Assembly: GCF_003026285.1 (NCBI RefSeq) | Contig: NZ_PYOD01000002.1 | Location: 930,001 to 994,000, forward strand | DNA: 64,000 bases | Origin: Photobacterium profundum | GTDB taxonomy: Bacteria > Pseudomonadota > Gammaproteobacteria > Enterobacterales > Vibrionaceae | Reading direction: 5' to 3' | Made by a program: the position numbers and the translations under genes | Shown here: positions 16,905 to 25,809 of the stretch, one piece after another | Layout: each line of letters begins with the position of its first letter | Numbering within the stretch: position 1 is the stretch's first letter | Notes under the pieces: generated by a model | What the model saw: the letters and a program-made list of their open reading frames with translations, nothing else | What the model was told of the DNA's origin: nothing | The model's database searches: none

Positions 16905-18350
16905 ATGACATTGAAATCTCTTTGGCCGAAGTCTTTATTGGCTCGCACGCTGTGGTTTACACTTCTGGCGGTCTTTCTTGCTCAAATGATTGCGACCATG
17001 ATTTGGTATGGTCAATCAAAACAACGTGATCTTGAAGGCTTAGAATCTACCTCGGCCAGTATGGCTAATATGTTTGCCTCTACAGTTAATTTCTTTCAAT
17101 CATTGCCATTAGAATATCGTCATATTGTTTTAGACCAATTACGGAATATGGGTGGCACACGTTTTTTTGTCTCCTTTAATACCGAAGAAATTCTGATTAA
17201 ACCCATTCCTAACTCTGTGATGAAAAACACGGCTGTTACAGTTTTTGAAAATGTATTGAGTGAAAAGTTACCAAGACTTGATGAAATCAAAGTGGAATTT
17301 TCACGACCAGAAACATTACATGTCTTAAAAAATGATATTTTACTGAGTGATTTACCTCCATCTTGGGCACACTACACATTGAGTTTAGAGCCATTAAATC
17401 CGCCTATCTTAGTAGTGCAAATTGAGCTTGCTGAAAATGAGTGGTTATATATTGCAGCGTTATTGCCAGCCCCTTACGTGACACTCGAAGATGAAATCAT
17501 TACTAAGCAGCAAGTTATCTTCTTGGTTTTCATTACCGCATTATTGCTTTTCTTCACTTACTTAATGATTCGTCGTCAAACCAAGCCGCTAAAACGTTTA
17601 GCGAATGCTGCCAATGCATTGAGTCTAGATATTTATCAGCCACCTTTAAGAGAAGAAGGGGCGAGTGAACTTGTAACGGCAACTCAAGCATTCAATCGGA
17701 TGCAACAGAGATTACGACGTTATATCGACGACCGTGAACACTTGTTCTCATCGATTTCTCATGATTTAAAAACACCGATAACGCGCCTGCGTTTACGGGT
17801 AGAGTTGATGGATGATGACACCAAAATTGAGAAATTTAACCGCGATCTTGATGAATTAGAGATGATGGTAAAAGGGGCGTTGCAAACGGTACGAGATACC
17901 GATTTGCATGAAAACCTCGTTAAAGTGGATCTTTCTGAAATGCTGCACAGTATTGCAGAACGTCATAACACGGGACTAATCCATGTTGTGATTCCAGATA
18001 CTAAGGTATCGCCTCTAATGGGTAAGCCTCTCGCATTGAAGCGATGTCTAAGTAATCTTATTGATAATGGTGTTAAATATGGGAAGTTCGTTGAATTAAT
18101 CATTTCAGATGAACCGGAAGACGTCGTACTAATCATCAAAGATCAAGGTGATGGTATTCCCGAAGCATTATTAGAAGATGTGTTTGAACCTTATTTTCGT
18201 GTAGCGAAAGATGACGAAGGGCATGGCTTAGGTATGGGTATCGCTCGAAATATCTTACATGCCCATGGTGGGGATCTCACAATCCATAATTCAGAACAAG
18301 GTGGCTTAGAGGTTAAAGTCTTTATTCCGCGGTTGGTTAAAACTGTTTAG
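16905..18350 (+). CDS. Sensor histidine kinase, EnvZ/GtrS-like
   Basis: About 481 residues. Transmembrane helices near 14-36 and 202-222 flank a periplasmic sensor domain of about 165 residues. HAMP (RRQTKPLKRLANAANAL), HisKA with H-box FSSISHDLKTPITRL, and an HATPase domain (NLIDNGVKYG, DQGDGIP, GHGLGMGIARNI) follow. The ATG at 16905 is preferred over the TTG at 16884, because AAAGG precedes it and nothing precedes the TTG. It pairs with the upstream OmpR-type regulator. The downstream binding protein could present a sugar ligand to its periplasmic domain; this is inference. Confidence 0.88.
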   Translation: MTLKSLWPKSLLARTLWFTLLAVFLAQMIATMIWYGQSKQRDLEGLESTSASMANMFASTVNFFQSLPLEYRHIVLDQLRNMGGTRFFVSFNTEEILIKPIPNSVMKNTAVTVFENVLSEKLPRLDEIKVEFSRPETLHVLKNDILLSDLPPSWAHYTLSLEPLNPPILVVQIELAENEWLYIAALLPAPYVTLEDEIITKQQVIFLVFITALLLFFTYLMIRRQTKPLKRLANAANALSLDIYQPPLREEGASELVTATQAFNRMQQRLRRYIDDREHLFSSISHDLKTPITRLRLRVELMDDDTKIEKFNRDLDELEMMVKGALQTVRDTDLHENLVKVDLSEMLHSIAERHNTGLIHVVIPDTKVSPLMGKPLALKRCLSNLIDNGVKYGKFVELIISDEPEDVVLIIKDQGDGIPEALLEDVFEPYFRVAKDDEGHGLGMGIARNILHAHGGDLTIHNSEQGGLEVKVFIPRLVKTV

Positions 18351-18433
18351 GGTCTCTATTGAAAGAGAAGCCATTTCGAGCACACATGCCACGTAAGAGC
18401 GTCTTATTGTGGCTATAGCACATAGAGCAAGAC

Positions 18434-19696
18434 ATGAAATTATCCCGAATATTGCTGGGTGCCACATTTGCCCTCGCACTTTATGGTATGACAGCCAATA
18501 GCTATGCTGGTGAGGTTGAAGTACTTCATTGGTGGACATCTGGCGGTGAAGCAAAATCTGTTGATGTACTCAAGCGGAAGATAGAAAAACAAGGGAGCAG
18601 TTGGAAAGATTTTGCCATCGCTGGTGGTGGTGGTGAAAGTGCCATGACGGTACTGAAAACCCGTGCTGTATCTGGCAACCCGCCTTCTGCGGCACAAATT
18701 AAAGGGCACGATATTCAAGAGTGGGGGCGGTTAGGCTTCCTCACTAGCCTTGATGATGTAGCAAAAGCTGAAAAGTGGGATGAGGTTATTCCTGCAGTTG
18801 TTGCGAATATCATGAAATATGATGACACCTATGTGGCTGTGCCTTTTAATGTTCACCGTGTGAATTGGCTCTGGGCGAATCCCGATGTATTTAAGAAAGT
18901 AGGGGTGACGGTTCCCACCACACTTGATGAGTTTTTTAATGTTGCAGATAAGATCAAAGCAGCTGGCATAATTCCATTGGCTCATGGTCGGCAAGCTTGG
19001 CAAGACGCCACATTATTTGAAACAGTTGCTTTAGCCGTTCTGGGTTCTGAAGATTACAATAAGGCCTTTGTTGAACTAGATATGGATGTATTGTCTGGTG
19101 AAAAAATGGTGGATGTGTTTACTCAGTTTCAAAGAATGAAAAACTATATCGATCCAAAATCAGGTGGTCGTCGTTGGAACTCTGCAACTGCGATGGTAAT
19201 TACTGGTGAGGCAGCCATGCAAATTATGGGTGACTGGGCCAAAGGTGAGTTTGCAGAAGCCGGAAAAGTGCAGGGGAAAGATTATATTTGTGCTCCTGCG
19301 CCAGGAACAACAAATCAATTCACTTTTAATATCGATAGTTTTGCCTTTTTCAAACTCAGCGGTGCAGAAGAAGATAAACAAGCGCAGAAAGATCTTGCGA
19401 AAACAATCATGACCAAAGATTTTCAGCAAATCTTTAATTTAAATAAAGGGTCGATACCGGTTCGAACCGACATGAACATGGCAAAATTTGATCAGTGTGC
19501 ACTTGACTCGATGGCAGCCTTTAAAGCAACCGCACAAAGTGGTGATTTAGTGCCAAGCATGTCGCAAGGGCTATCGACGACCAGTTATGTACAAAGTGCC
19601 ATTTTTGACGTGGTTAGCACTTTCTTCAATCAAAAAGGTGCAGATCCTAAAGAAGCAGCGCATAAACTTTCACGAGCTGTTAAAGCGACAATGTAA
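18434..19696 (+). CDS. Periplasmic sugar-binding protein without its own permease
   Basis: A 420-residue extracellular solute-binding protein (family 1, glucose/mannose type). Signal peptide [19 protein letters not shown], cleavage probably after NSYA; the mature protein starts [17 protein letters not shown], the hallmark of the Pseudomonas GtsA/GltB-like glucose-binding group. The gene follows the kinase gene after 83 bases. In Pseudomonas the corresponding gene is followed by two permeases and an ATPase; here the next gene is convergent and unrelated. It may work with a transporter encoded elsewhere or serve as a sensor partner of the kinase. Confidence 0.85.
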   Translation: MKLSRILLGATFALALYGMTANSYAGEVEVLHWWTSGGEAKSVDVLKRKIEKQGSSWKDFAIAGGGGESAMTVLKTRAVSGNPPSAAQIKGHDIQEWGRLGFLTSLDDVAKAEKWDEVIPAVVANIMKYDDTYVAVPFNVHRVNWLWANPDVFKKVGVTVPTTLDEFFNVADKIKAAGIIPLAHGRQAWQDATLFETVALAVLGSEDYNKAFVELDMDVLSGEKMVDVFTQFQRMKNYIDPKSGGRRWNSATAMVITGEAAMQIMGDWAKGEFAEAGKVQGKDYICAPAPGTTNQFTFNIDSFAFFKLSGAEEDKQAQKDLAKTIMTKDFQQIFNLNKGSIPVRTDMNMAKFDQCALDSMAAFKATAQSGDLVPSMSQGLSTTSYVQSAIFDVVSTFFNQKGADPKEAAHKLSRAVKATM

Positions 19697-19886
19697 CGTG
19701 ACTTTATGGTCGTTCTATATATAACGGCAGAAATAGCGAAAGTACATATCAGTTGCGATTGAAGAATAGAAAAAGCGCAGTTTTTATGGCGGTCATCATG
19801 GAGTGAAGGTGATAGCGCAAAATAAGCATTAATCGACTACCTTTGAGCAGCTAATATCTCCGGTTTATTAGCTGGCTTAAATGATA

Positions 19887-19925
19887 AATAAGCCGGAAAG
19901 AGTTTTGCACTCTTTTTGGCTTATT
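19887..19925. terminator. Strong bidirectional terminator
   Basis: A long stem, AATAAGCC pairing with GGCTTATT plus inner AAAGAGT/ACTCTTT, with a TTTGC loop. It lies between the convergent sugar-binding-protein and di-heme oxidoreductase genes. Its symmetric A/T arms serve both directions. A second, weaker hairpin (GCTAATA/TATTAGC) lies just left of it. Confidence 0.75.
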
Positions 19926-19946
19926 AGTATTAAATATTACGAGGTG

Positions 19947-21629
19947 TTAGTGTCTTGTTCTTCGGAAACGGCTTGGTGCTTCAGGTGCAGTAGGAGCTAC
20001 AGGTTCAGAATAAGTTGGTGCTTCAGGTTCTGTAGGTGCGACAGGTTCAGAATAGATAGGAGCTTCAGCTGCTGCCTCTTCTTCATCTTCCTCAGCTAAC
20101 AATAAAATATGATTTTCAACATAGGCAACGAGTGCTTGTTTGTAAGTTGGAGAAAGTTGCTTGAATAGTGAACGCGAGGTTGCAGCGTCTCCACCGTGAT
20201 TCATGACGGCATCAGTGATCGTTGGTGAGCGACCATCATGCATGTAAGGTGCGGTTGAACCAGCCCCCCATAGTGGTTGGGTTATAAATACAGATGCACC
20301 TGTACCTTCTTCATCGACTGATTCTGCAATTTCATACCCAAGATCATGACGTTTTAGGTCTGAATATATATCAACACTGGTACGCCCATAATTGTCTTTC
20401 TTAAAGTTACCAAGGTGTACAACATTGCCATTTGGCAGAGTAATAATATTATCAGGCATGTCAGCGGCTAAATCGAAGGTGATCGCATTCGCTGGCGTTA
20501 AGCCGTGGCTAGCAGGTGAATCCCCGTTAGGGAACAGGGCATCTCGGTGTGTGGCACTTTGGCTTGGCTCACTAAATATTGAGTCATCAAGGTAAAGGGT
20601 CGGTACGTGACAAGAAGCGCACTGCACTTGGTTAAAGAGATCTTTACCCTTTAGAATATCTGCTCTTTCTTGGTAGCTTAATTCCATTAAACCAAGATCG
20701 GCCAACTCTGTTTTAGTGACAGGACGTGGTTGACCTGCTTGGTAAATAGCAAGTGCGGTAATGTCGCCAACAGAAATTTCATTGATTATACCATCATAGT
20801 CACCATCATAATTACCTACAAGCTCTGTTGCTTGTAACCCTATCTCGTTATTTTCTGCTTCTCTAACAAAGCTTCGAATACTAAGTTCAACCCCTTTCCA
20901 TTGTAAGGGTTTAACGATCAAGTCTTCATCGACACCTTCTACCATCGAAGTGTTTACACTACCGTCTGGGTTCGCTTTTATCTTCCCGAAAGAGATGTTT
21001 TTTGCAATTAAATCTTTAGTGACCATAGTGTTATAACTGGTTGCTTGCGCGATAGCCGCGGCTTTTATCGCAAGTAGTTCTGCGGTCATCTCTTCTGCTA
21101 GTTTTTGTTTTGCACCAATACCAAAAATATGCGGAGGCTGACGAGTAATGAAATCTCCTATCTGTCCGCTGCGCATTGGGTCGCGGACATTATTGCCTGA
21201 AATAGGCCCCGAACCATCACTAACCGCTTGGAAATGACACTCAATACAAGCCTGAGAGTTTGGACCTGTTACTCGGGCTGGAGTGTGGGTTGCCCATTCA
21301 CCGTAACCGTTAAGATCCATTCGAGGAAACTTCGCAAACCGTTGACCTTCCCCAACGTTTGCCCCTGCGCCATCTAATTCATTAGCAGGAGCTTCAAATA
21401 ATTCGTCACCGACTTCAAAGGCGGTAATAAACGCTGCGGCAGGATCATTATTGACGAGTATGTTAAGTTCAGATTGTTCTATGTGCTCTAATTGAGGCTC
21501 ATTCGTTTGGCTGCTCTGATTTAAATCACTTGCCAAACCAGATGCGTTGGCTTGCGAAATAGCAAATAACACAAGTAAAGAAGTCAAAGTTCTTGTCGGA
21601 AGTTGTTTTTTATTTTTAACGTATATCAT
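19947..21629 (-). CDS. Di-heme DHOR/DUF1111-type oxidoreductase with repeated tail
   Basis: A 560-residue exported c-type cytochrome. An N-terminal signal (TRTLTSLLVLFAISQANAS) precedes two heme-binding motifs, CIECH at 128-132 and CASCH at 337-341. The late motif TAPYMHDGRSPTITDAVMNH is typical of the di-heme oxidoreductase (putative peroxidase/thiol oxidoreductase, COG3488) family. The C-terminus is unusual: an acidic run (EEDEEEAAAE), two 14-residue repeats of EAPxYSEPVAPTxP (522-549), then a basic end SRFRRTRH. The electron partner is unknown. The gene is isolated, flanked by a terminator and a 360-base AT-rich upstream gap. Confidence 0.8.
   Translation of the reverse strand: MIYVKNKKQLPTRTLTSLLVLFAISQANASGLASDLNQSSQTNEPQLEHIEQSELNILVNNDPAAAFITAFEVGDELFEAPANELDGAGANVGEGQRFAKFPRMDLNGYGEWATHTPARVTGPNSQACIECHFQAVSDGSGPISGNNVRDPMRSGQIGDFITRQPPHIFGIGAKQKLAEEMTAELLAIKAAAIAQATSYNTMVTKDLIAKNISFGKIKANPDGSVNTSMVEGVDEDLIVKPLQWKGVELSIRSFVREAENNEIGLQATELVGNYDGDYDGIINEISVGDITALAIYQAGQPRPVTKTELADLGLMELSYQERADILKGKDLFNQVQCASCHVPTLYLDDSIFSEPSQSATHRDALFPNGDSPASHGLTPANAITFDLAADMPDNIITLPNGNVVHLGNFKKDNYGRTSVDIYSDLKRHDLGYEIAESVDEEGTGASVFITQPLWGAGSTAPYMHDGRSPTITDAVMNHGGDAATSRSLFKQLSPTYKQALVAYVENHILLLAEEDEEEAAAEAPIYSEPVAPTEPEAPTYSEPVAPTAPEAPSRFRRTRH
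19983..20066 (-). repeat. Two 42-base tandem repeats in the di-heme protein gene
   Basis: Two consecutive 42-base units encode EAPIYSEPVAPTEP and EAPTYSEPVAPTAP. The nucleotide copies are nearly identical (repeated TTCAGAATAAGTTGG/TTCAGAATAGATAGG-like segments on the plus strand), indicating recent slippage or unit duplication. Confidence 0.8.
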
Positions 21630-21989
21630 AACTGCCCCTATTTAACGTCATTAAATAACTAACCGGATATGTTCTTTTTGATAGCTTTATTATATCGCTA
21701 CCTTTTATTTGAATTGTTACGGCTATTTATAAGGATAATCAGCGTAGTGATTATAACAATGCTAATTCAAATGATTGTTGACGGTATATTAACATTAAGA
21801 ATGAAGTCGGTAATAGTGAGAACGGTTTAAGTATAATTAACAATTAAGTCATAATAACGATAAGTCTGTTTGTTTTAAGAAAGGTGTTAATTATTGAGAA
21901 TGTCTAATGATTGTTCAACTGTATGATTGTAAGTGCAAATTATATTTACAATATAACCTTTTTTATTGTAAGTGTATATTTATCGTCGA
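21630..21989. other. 360-base AT-rich gap
   Basis: Lies between the start of the di-heme oxidoreductase gene and the end of the next DMT gene. No open frame with a ribosome-binding site and no clear regulatory motif was found; it presumably carries the oxidoreductase promoter. Confidence 0.5.
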
Positions 21990-22913
21990 CTAGTTTTCTA
22001 TGAGCTGAGCTCTTATTTTCCTTACAATTAAAGGGAGGGAAGTATTAAGTAAAGTGGCAATAATAATCAAGCTTATACCTGTTACTTTATTCCATTCTAA
22101 TGACTGATTGAAAAAAATGATTTGCCAAACAAATGAAAATATTAAATTAGTGAAAATTAAAGGGGCGAGTTGTGAACTAGAGCTTGATAGTTGATAAGCT
22201 TTTACTCGGAATACTTGGGTATTGACAATGCATACAGCCAGCAAGATCAACATGGGGAATAATAATGTTTGTATATTAGTCATGTTGTTTACTGTTTGTT
22301 GAAGCATTAAGGCATCTGTCTGAAAGATAGCGACAGGAAGTATGATGACTGCAGCAAGTAAGAATCCCCAAGCATTTAGCGCGATAGGCGAGAGTGAACC
22401 TTTACTCACTCGGTATAAACTTACTTGAGAGCCTGCATTAAATACCCCAGCCCCTAAACCTACGAGAAGTTCAGGTTTTAATTCTATTCCTGATGTACCA
22501 TCTGCCATCAAAAGTACACCTGTAAATGTGATTGCTAAATTGATTAAGGTCGTATTTTTAATTTGTATTTTAAATAATAGTTTTTCTAACAAGGGGATGA
22601 AAAGAGGACCGGTGCTAAATAAGACAACCGTTTCAACTAAGCTGAGGCGATTAATAGCAAACAAAAAGCACAACTGGCTCGCTGCAATACAAAAGGCGCG
22701 CACACCTAATGCTTGCCACATTTTTCTATCGGGAACAGCCCACTTTGTTAGTGCCATCAACCATAACAGCAGTACGGCTGGTAATAAAAAACGTAGAAAG
22801 CTGAGCATTTCAATACTTAAACTTTCACTCAAAAACTTAGCCAGTAAGCTATTGAGAGATAAGCTAAATGTTGATATCAGCATGAAGATTACAGGGCGTG
22901 AGTCAGTTATCAT
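21990..22913 (-). CDS. EamA/DMT-family transporter
   Basis: A 307-residue membrane protein with ten predicted helices in two EamA repeats (MITDSRPVIFMLISTFSLSLNSLLAKFLSE at the start is split by helix 1; FSTGPLFIPLLEKLLF closes repeat 1). The substrate is unknown. It is divergent from a LysR-type regulator gene across about 90 bases, a common arrangement in which the LysR protein controls the transporter gene. Confidence 0.85.
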   Translation of the reverse strand: MITDSRPVIFMLISTFSLSLNSLLAKFLSESLSIEMLSFLRFLLPAVLLLWLMALTKWAVPDRKMWQALGVRAFCIAASQLCFLFAINRLSLVETVVLFSTGPLFIPLLEKLLFKIQIKNTTLINLAITFTGVLLMADGTSGIELKPELLVGLGAGVFNAGSQVSLYRVSKGSLSPIALNAWGFLLAAVIILPVAIFQTDALMLQQTVNNMTNIQTLLFPMLILLAVCIVNTQVFRVKAYQLSSSSSQLAPLIFTNLIFSFVWQIIFFNQSLEWNKVTGISLIIIATLLNTSLPLIVRKIRAQLIEN

Positions 22914-23005
22914 TTTACCACTCCTTAGAGGCTAAAAAGTATAGAACGGTTGCACTCATCAAAAAAGCGAATAATATTAACTTAAACTGTTAGGAAAACT
23001 TACAG

Positions 23006-23932
23006 ATGCGAAAGTTAATCCCCCTTAAATCTATTTATGCTTTTGTGGCTGTAGCAGAAACAGGCAGTATGACTGAAGCGGCAGCGGTACTCAGTGTGAG
23101 TCACTCGGCAGTGAGTCAGGCAATAAAGGCACTAGAAACTCAGCTAAGTTTGCCTTTATTTCGTAGGGTTGGTCGTCGGGTTGAATTAAATCAGAATGGT
23201 CAAAAATATTACCGCAAAGTCGCTCCTGCATTAGAACAAATTGTAGATGCCAGCGAAGAGTTAATGCACCACAATAACATCAATCATAATCGTTTAATGG
23301 TTAACATGGTGCACTCGCTAGCCCTGCATTGGTGGATCCCTCGAGTACCTGAATTTCAAGATATCGCCCCGCACATTGATGTCCGTATTTCGAACTTAAC
23401 GCAGACGTTTGATCTTAATCGAGAAGGTATCGATGTCGCCCTGATTCATGGTAAAGCAGATGAATGGAAAGAATACTACTGTGAAAAGTTAGGGAGTGAT
23501 GAGCTGATTATGGTCTGTAGCCCGCATTTACTTGAAGGGGTAGATGATAAATCCCCCGAAGCCCTGTTAGAGAAATACCCAGCTATCTTTGTGACGAACC
23601 CGCGCCGAAAATACGATTGGTTGGTATGGTGTGAAGCCAATGGTTTTATTGTGCCTAATAAGCAGAAGAATTTAACCTTTACTGCTTCTATACAAGCGGT
23701 ACAAGCCATTACTCGACGTTTGGGGGTATTGATTACACATGAGCTATTTGTGCGTGATGATATTCGTCATGGTGTATTAACCAAAGTAGGTGAAGCAGTA
23801 CCCAATCCTCATCAAGATTTTTATTTTGTATGCCTGCCTGAAAAATTAACCCAAGAAAGTGTACTTACATTGCGTTCTTGGTTACGTAAAGAATTTATAG
23901 GATCGGTACAAATACGTAGCGGAAATAAATAG
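23006..23932 (+). CDS. LysR-family transcriptional regulator
   Basis: A 308-residue regulator with an N-terminal LysR winged helix (IPLKSIYAFVAVAETGSMTEAA, then LSVSHSAVSQAIKALE, about 4-60) and a substrate-binding domain (about 90-300). The LNREGIDVALIHGKAD region matches the GcvA-like subgroup. It is divergent from the DMT transporter gene, its probable target. Confidence 0.9.
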   Translation: MRKLIPLKSIYAFVAVAETGSMTEAAAVLSVSHSAVSQAIKALETQLSLPLFRRVGRRVELNQNGQKYYRKVAPALEQIVDASEELMHHNNINHNRLMVNMVHSLALHWWIPRVPEFQDIAPHIDVRISNLTQTFDLNREGIDVALIHGKADEWKEYYCEKLGSDELIMVCSPHLLEGVDDKSPEALLEKYPAIFVTNPRRKYDWLVWCEANGFIVPNKQKNLTFTASIQAVQAITRRLGVLITHELFVRDDIRHGVLTKVGEAVPNPHQDFYFVCLPEKLTQESVLTLRSWLRKEFIGSVQIRSGNK

Positions 23933-24013
23933 GTTCCCTAAATTAGCTCAGATCAACAAAAGCGCAGTTATCGCGGCGTTTCACCAGACTTCCGTTTACA
24001 GCCATTACGTCAC

Positions 24014-24030
24014 GATGTAAAAATCACATC
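24014..24030. promoter_or_regulatory. NorR-type dyad upstream of norR (autoregulation)
   Basis: GATGTAAAAATCACATC contains the NorR core GT-N7-AC with perfectly symmetric GATGT/ACATC arms. It lies 24 bases before the norR ATG. The same arms recur in the norR-hcp gap. Overlap with the norR promoter would fit negative autoregulation, as described for E. coli NorR. Confidence 0.6.
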
Positions 24031-24053
24031 ACTCTCGATGTTAAGGTTTCTGC

Positions 24054-25622
24054 ATGCAAACGACTCTCGACCAAGCAATGTTACAAATTGCACTCGATCT
24101 TAATTTAAATTTGCCTTCAGGGCACCATTACCAACGTTTAATGCAGTCACTGCAAGCAGTACTACCTTGTGATGCTAGTGCTTTGTTTATTCTGGATGAT
24201 TCTGGTTTATTGTCTGCAGCTGCCGTTAATGGTTTGTCAGATGAAGTACTGGGTCAGAAGTTCGATCCGCAGCTACACCCTCGTCTTCACGCTATTTTAA
24301 CCAGTCGTGAGCCGGTACGATTTCCTGCAACTTCAACCTTACCCGACCCATTTGATGGATTATTAAAAAATGATCCAAACCGATCGGTAAACGTGCATGA
24401 CTGTATGGGGTGTAGTCTATATGTCGAAGATCATTTAGTCGGGCTTATCACTCTTGATGCTATGCAGGTCGGGGCTTTTAACAGCATTGATGATATTACC
24501 GTTGCGACATTTGCAGCGTTAGCCGCGGCGACAATTAGAAATGTAAATCAAGTTGAAGCCCTGCGAAAAAGCCATCGCCAACAGAAAAACATGAATCAAG
24601 TTTTGATCCAAGAAGCGCGTAAAAAAGGTGGCGAGTTGGTGGGTGTAAGCCCTGAGATCCAAAGCCTGCGTGATAATATCAGTATGGTTGCCTACTCTGA
24701 TTATGCGGTACTCATCAGTGGTGAAACAGGTACAGGTAAAGAGCTTGTCGCTCATGCTGTACATTCAAATTCATCACGTGCTACACAGCCGATGATTTAC
24801 GTAAACTGCGCCGCACTACCAGAGTCACTGGCTGAAAGTGAATTGTTTGGTCATGTTAAAGGTGCTTTTACTGGTGCAAATAGTCATCGCGCAGGTAAAT
24901 TTGAATTGGCTGATGGCGGTACGATATTCTTAGATGAGATTGGTGAGTTACCTTTATTAATGCAAGCAAAATTGCTACGCGTTATCCAACAAGGTGAAGT
25001 ACAACGTGTCGGTGCAGATAAGAACTTAATGGTTAATGTCCGTATTATCGCTGCAACTAACCGTGAGCTAACCGAAGAAGTCGCTGCAGGTCGTTTTCGA
25101 AGTGACCTATTTCACCGTTTAAATGTATTCCCGATAAATGTGCCACCGCTGCGTCATCGACAAGGTGATATAGCGGTATTATCTGGGCATATACTTGACC
25201 GAGTGCGTACTCAATTCAATGTGGCTAAATTACAATTACACCCGAAAGCCTTAACTGCACTCACTGGCTATAGTTGGCCTGGTAATGTTCGAGAATTAGA
25301 ACATACCTTAATGCGTGCAGGCTTACGGACTATTCAGGCACAGCAAAGCTTGATCTTACAGGAACACCTGTCTGATGAAGTGAGTCATACATACTCTAAC
25401 TCGACAGGCTCAGAAAACGATGATTTGCCCACGACATCGTTTGAACTACGCGGTGCCGTTGAAATTTATCAAACCAAGCTTATTTCCCACGCCCTACAGC
25501 AATCAAACTTTGTATGGGCACAAGCAGCGGATTTTTTACAGATGGATCGCGGGAATTTATACAAAATGGGAAAGAAACTTGGCATAGAACCCAAAGAGTT
25601 ACGTACGACAGAGCTAGTATAA
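24054..25622 (+). CDS. norR: Nitric-oxide-responsive sigma-54 activator NorR
   Basis: A 522-residue bacterial enhancer-binding protein: an N-terminal GAF domain (about 20-170) that in NorR carries the NO-sensing mononuclear iron, a central AAA+ domain (about 195-425; Walker A GETGTGKE, sigma-54-contact loop GAFTGA, Walker B FLDEIGELP), and a C-terminal Fis-type helix-turn-helix (about 475-515). It stands directly upstream of hcp, with GT-N7-AC dyads and a -24/-12 promoter between them. The order norR-hcp-hcr points to control of nitrosative-stress defence. E. coli NorR is 504 residues, so the length fits. Confidence 0.93.
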   Translation: MQTTLDQAMLQIALDLNLNLPSGHHYQRLMQSLQAVLPCDASALFILDDSGLLSAAAVNGLSDEVLGQKFDPQLHPRLHAILTSREPVRFPATSTLPDPFDGLLKNDPNRSVNVHDCMGCSLYVEDHLVGLITLDAMQVGAFNSIDDITVATFAALAAATIRNVNQVEALRKSHRQQKNMNQVLIQEARKKGGELVGVSPEIQSLRDNISMVAYSDYAVLISGETGTGKELVAHAVHSNSSRATQPMIYVNCAALPESLAESELFGHVKGAFTGANSHRAGKFELADGGTIFLDEIGELPLLMQAKLLRVIQQGEVQRVGADKNLMVNVRIIAATNRELTEEVAAGRFRSDLFHRLNVFPINVPPLRHRQGDIAVLSGHILDRVRTQFNVAKLQLHPKALTALTGYSWPGNVRELEHTLMRAGLRTIQAQQSLILQEHLSDEVSHTYSNSTGSENDDLPTTSFELRGAVEIYQTKLISHALQQSNFVWAQAADFLQMDRGNLYKMGKKLGIEPKELRTTELV

Positions 25623-25631
25623 AATTAATAT

Positions 25632-25666
25632 TGACGCACTTGATGTGATTATTACATCAAGTGCGT
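25632..25666 (+). terminator. Perfect inverted repeat after norR (terminator or NorR enhancer)
   Basis: A 13-bp perfect inverted repeat ACGCACTTGATGT/ACATCAAGTGCGT with a 7-base spacer begins about 10 bases past the norR stop. Its centre is a GT-N7-AC NorR core. It could end norR transcription, but no T-run follows, and its symmetry may instead reflect protein binding. Confidence 0.4.
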
Positions 25667-25680
25667 TGTGATAACCACAT
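25643..25680 (+). promoter_or_regulatory. Two NorR enhancer sites upstream of hcp
   Basis: Site 1 is GATGTGATTATTACATC (core GT 25645, AC 25654) and site 2 is GTTGTGATAACCACATC (core GT 25668, AC 25677). Both match the NorR core GT-N7-AC and share the ACATC arm with the dyad upstream of norR. Their centres are 23 bases apart, and they lie 60-90 bases upstream of the -24 element, a normal enhancer position. E. coli norV has three such sites; only two were found here. Confidence 0.75.
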
Positions 25681-25732
25681 CAAGCGCTATGCCAATAAAA
25701 AATAAAATCATTTAAAATCAACACGATAAAAG

Positions 25733-25750
25733 TTGGCACGTTAGATGCAT
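25733..25750 (+). promoter_or_regulatory. Sigma-54 promoter of hcp
   Basis: TTGGCACGTTAGATGCAT fits the -24/-12 consensus TGGCAC-N5-TTGCA, with invariant GG (25735-25736) and GC (25747-25748) separated by 10 bases. It predicts a transcript start near 25760 and a 50-base leader before the hcp ATG. Confidence 0.85.
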
Positions 25751-25809
25751 TTAGATTCTGAAATCATCGTTAACTCGATATTAATAATATAATTATAACG
25801 GAGTCTTAA

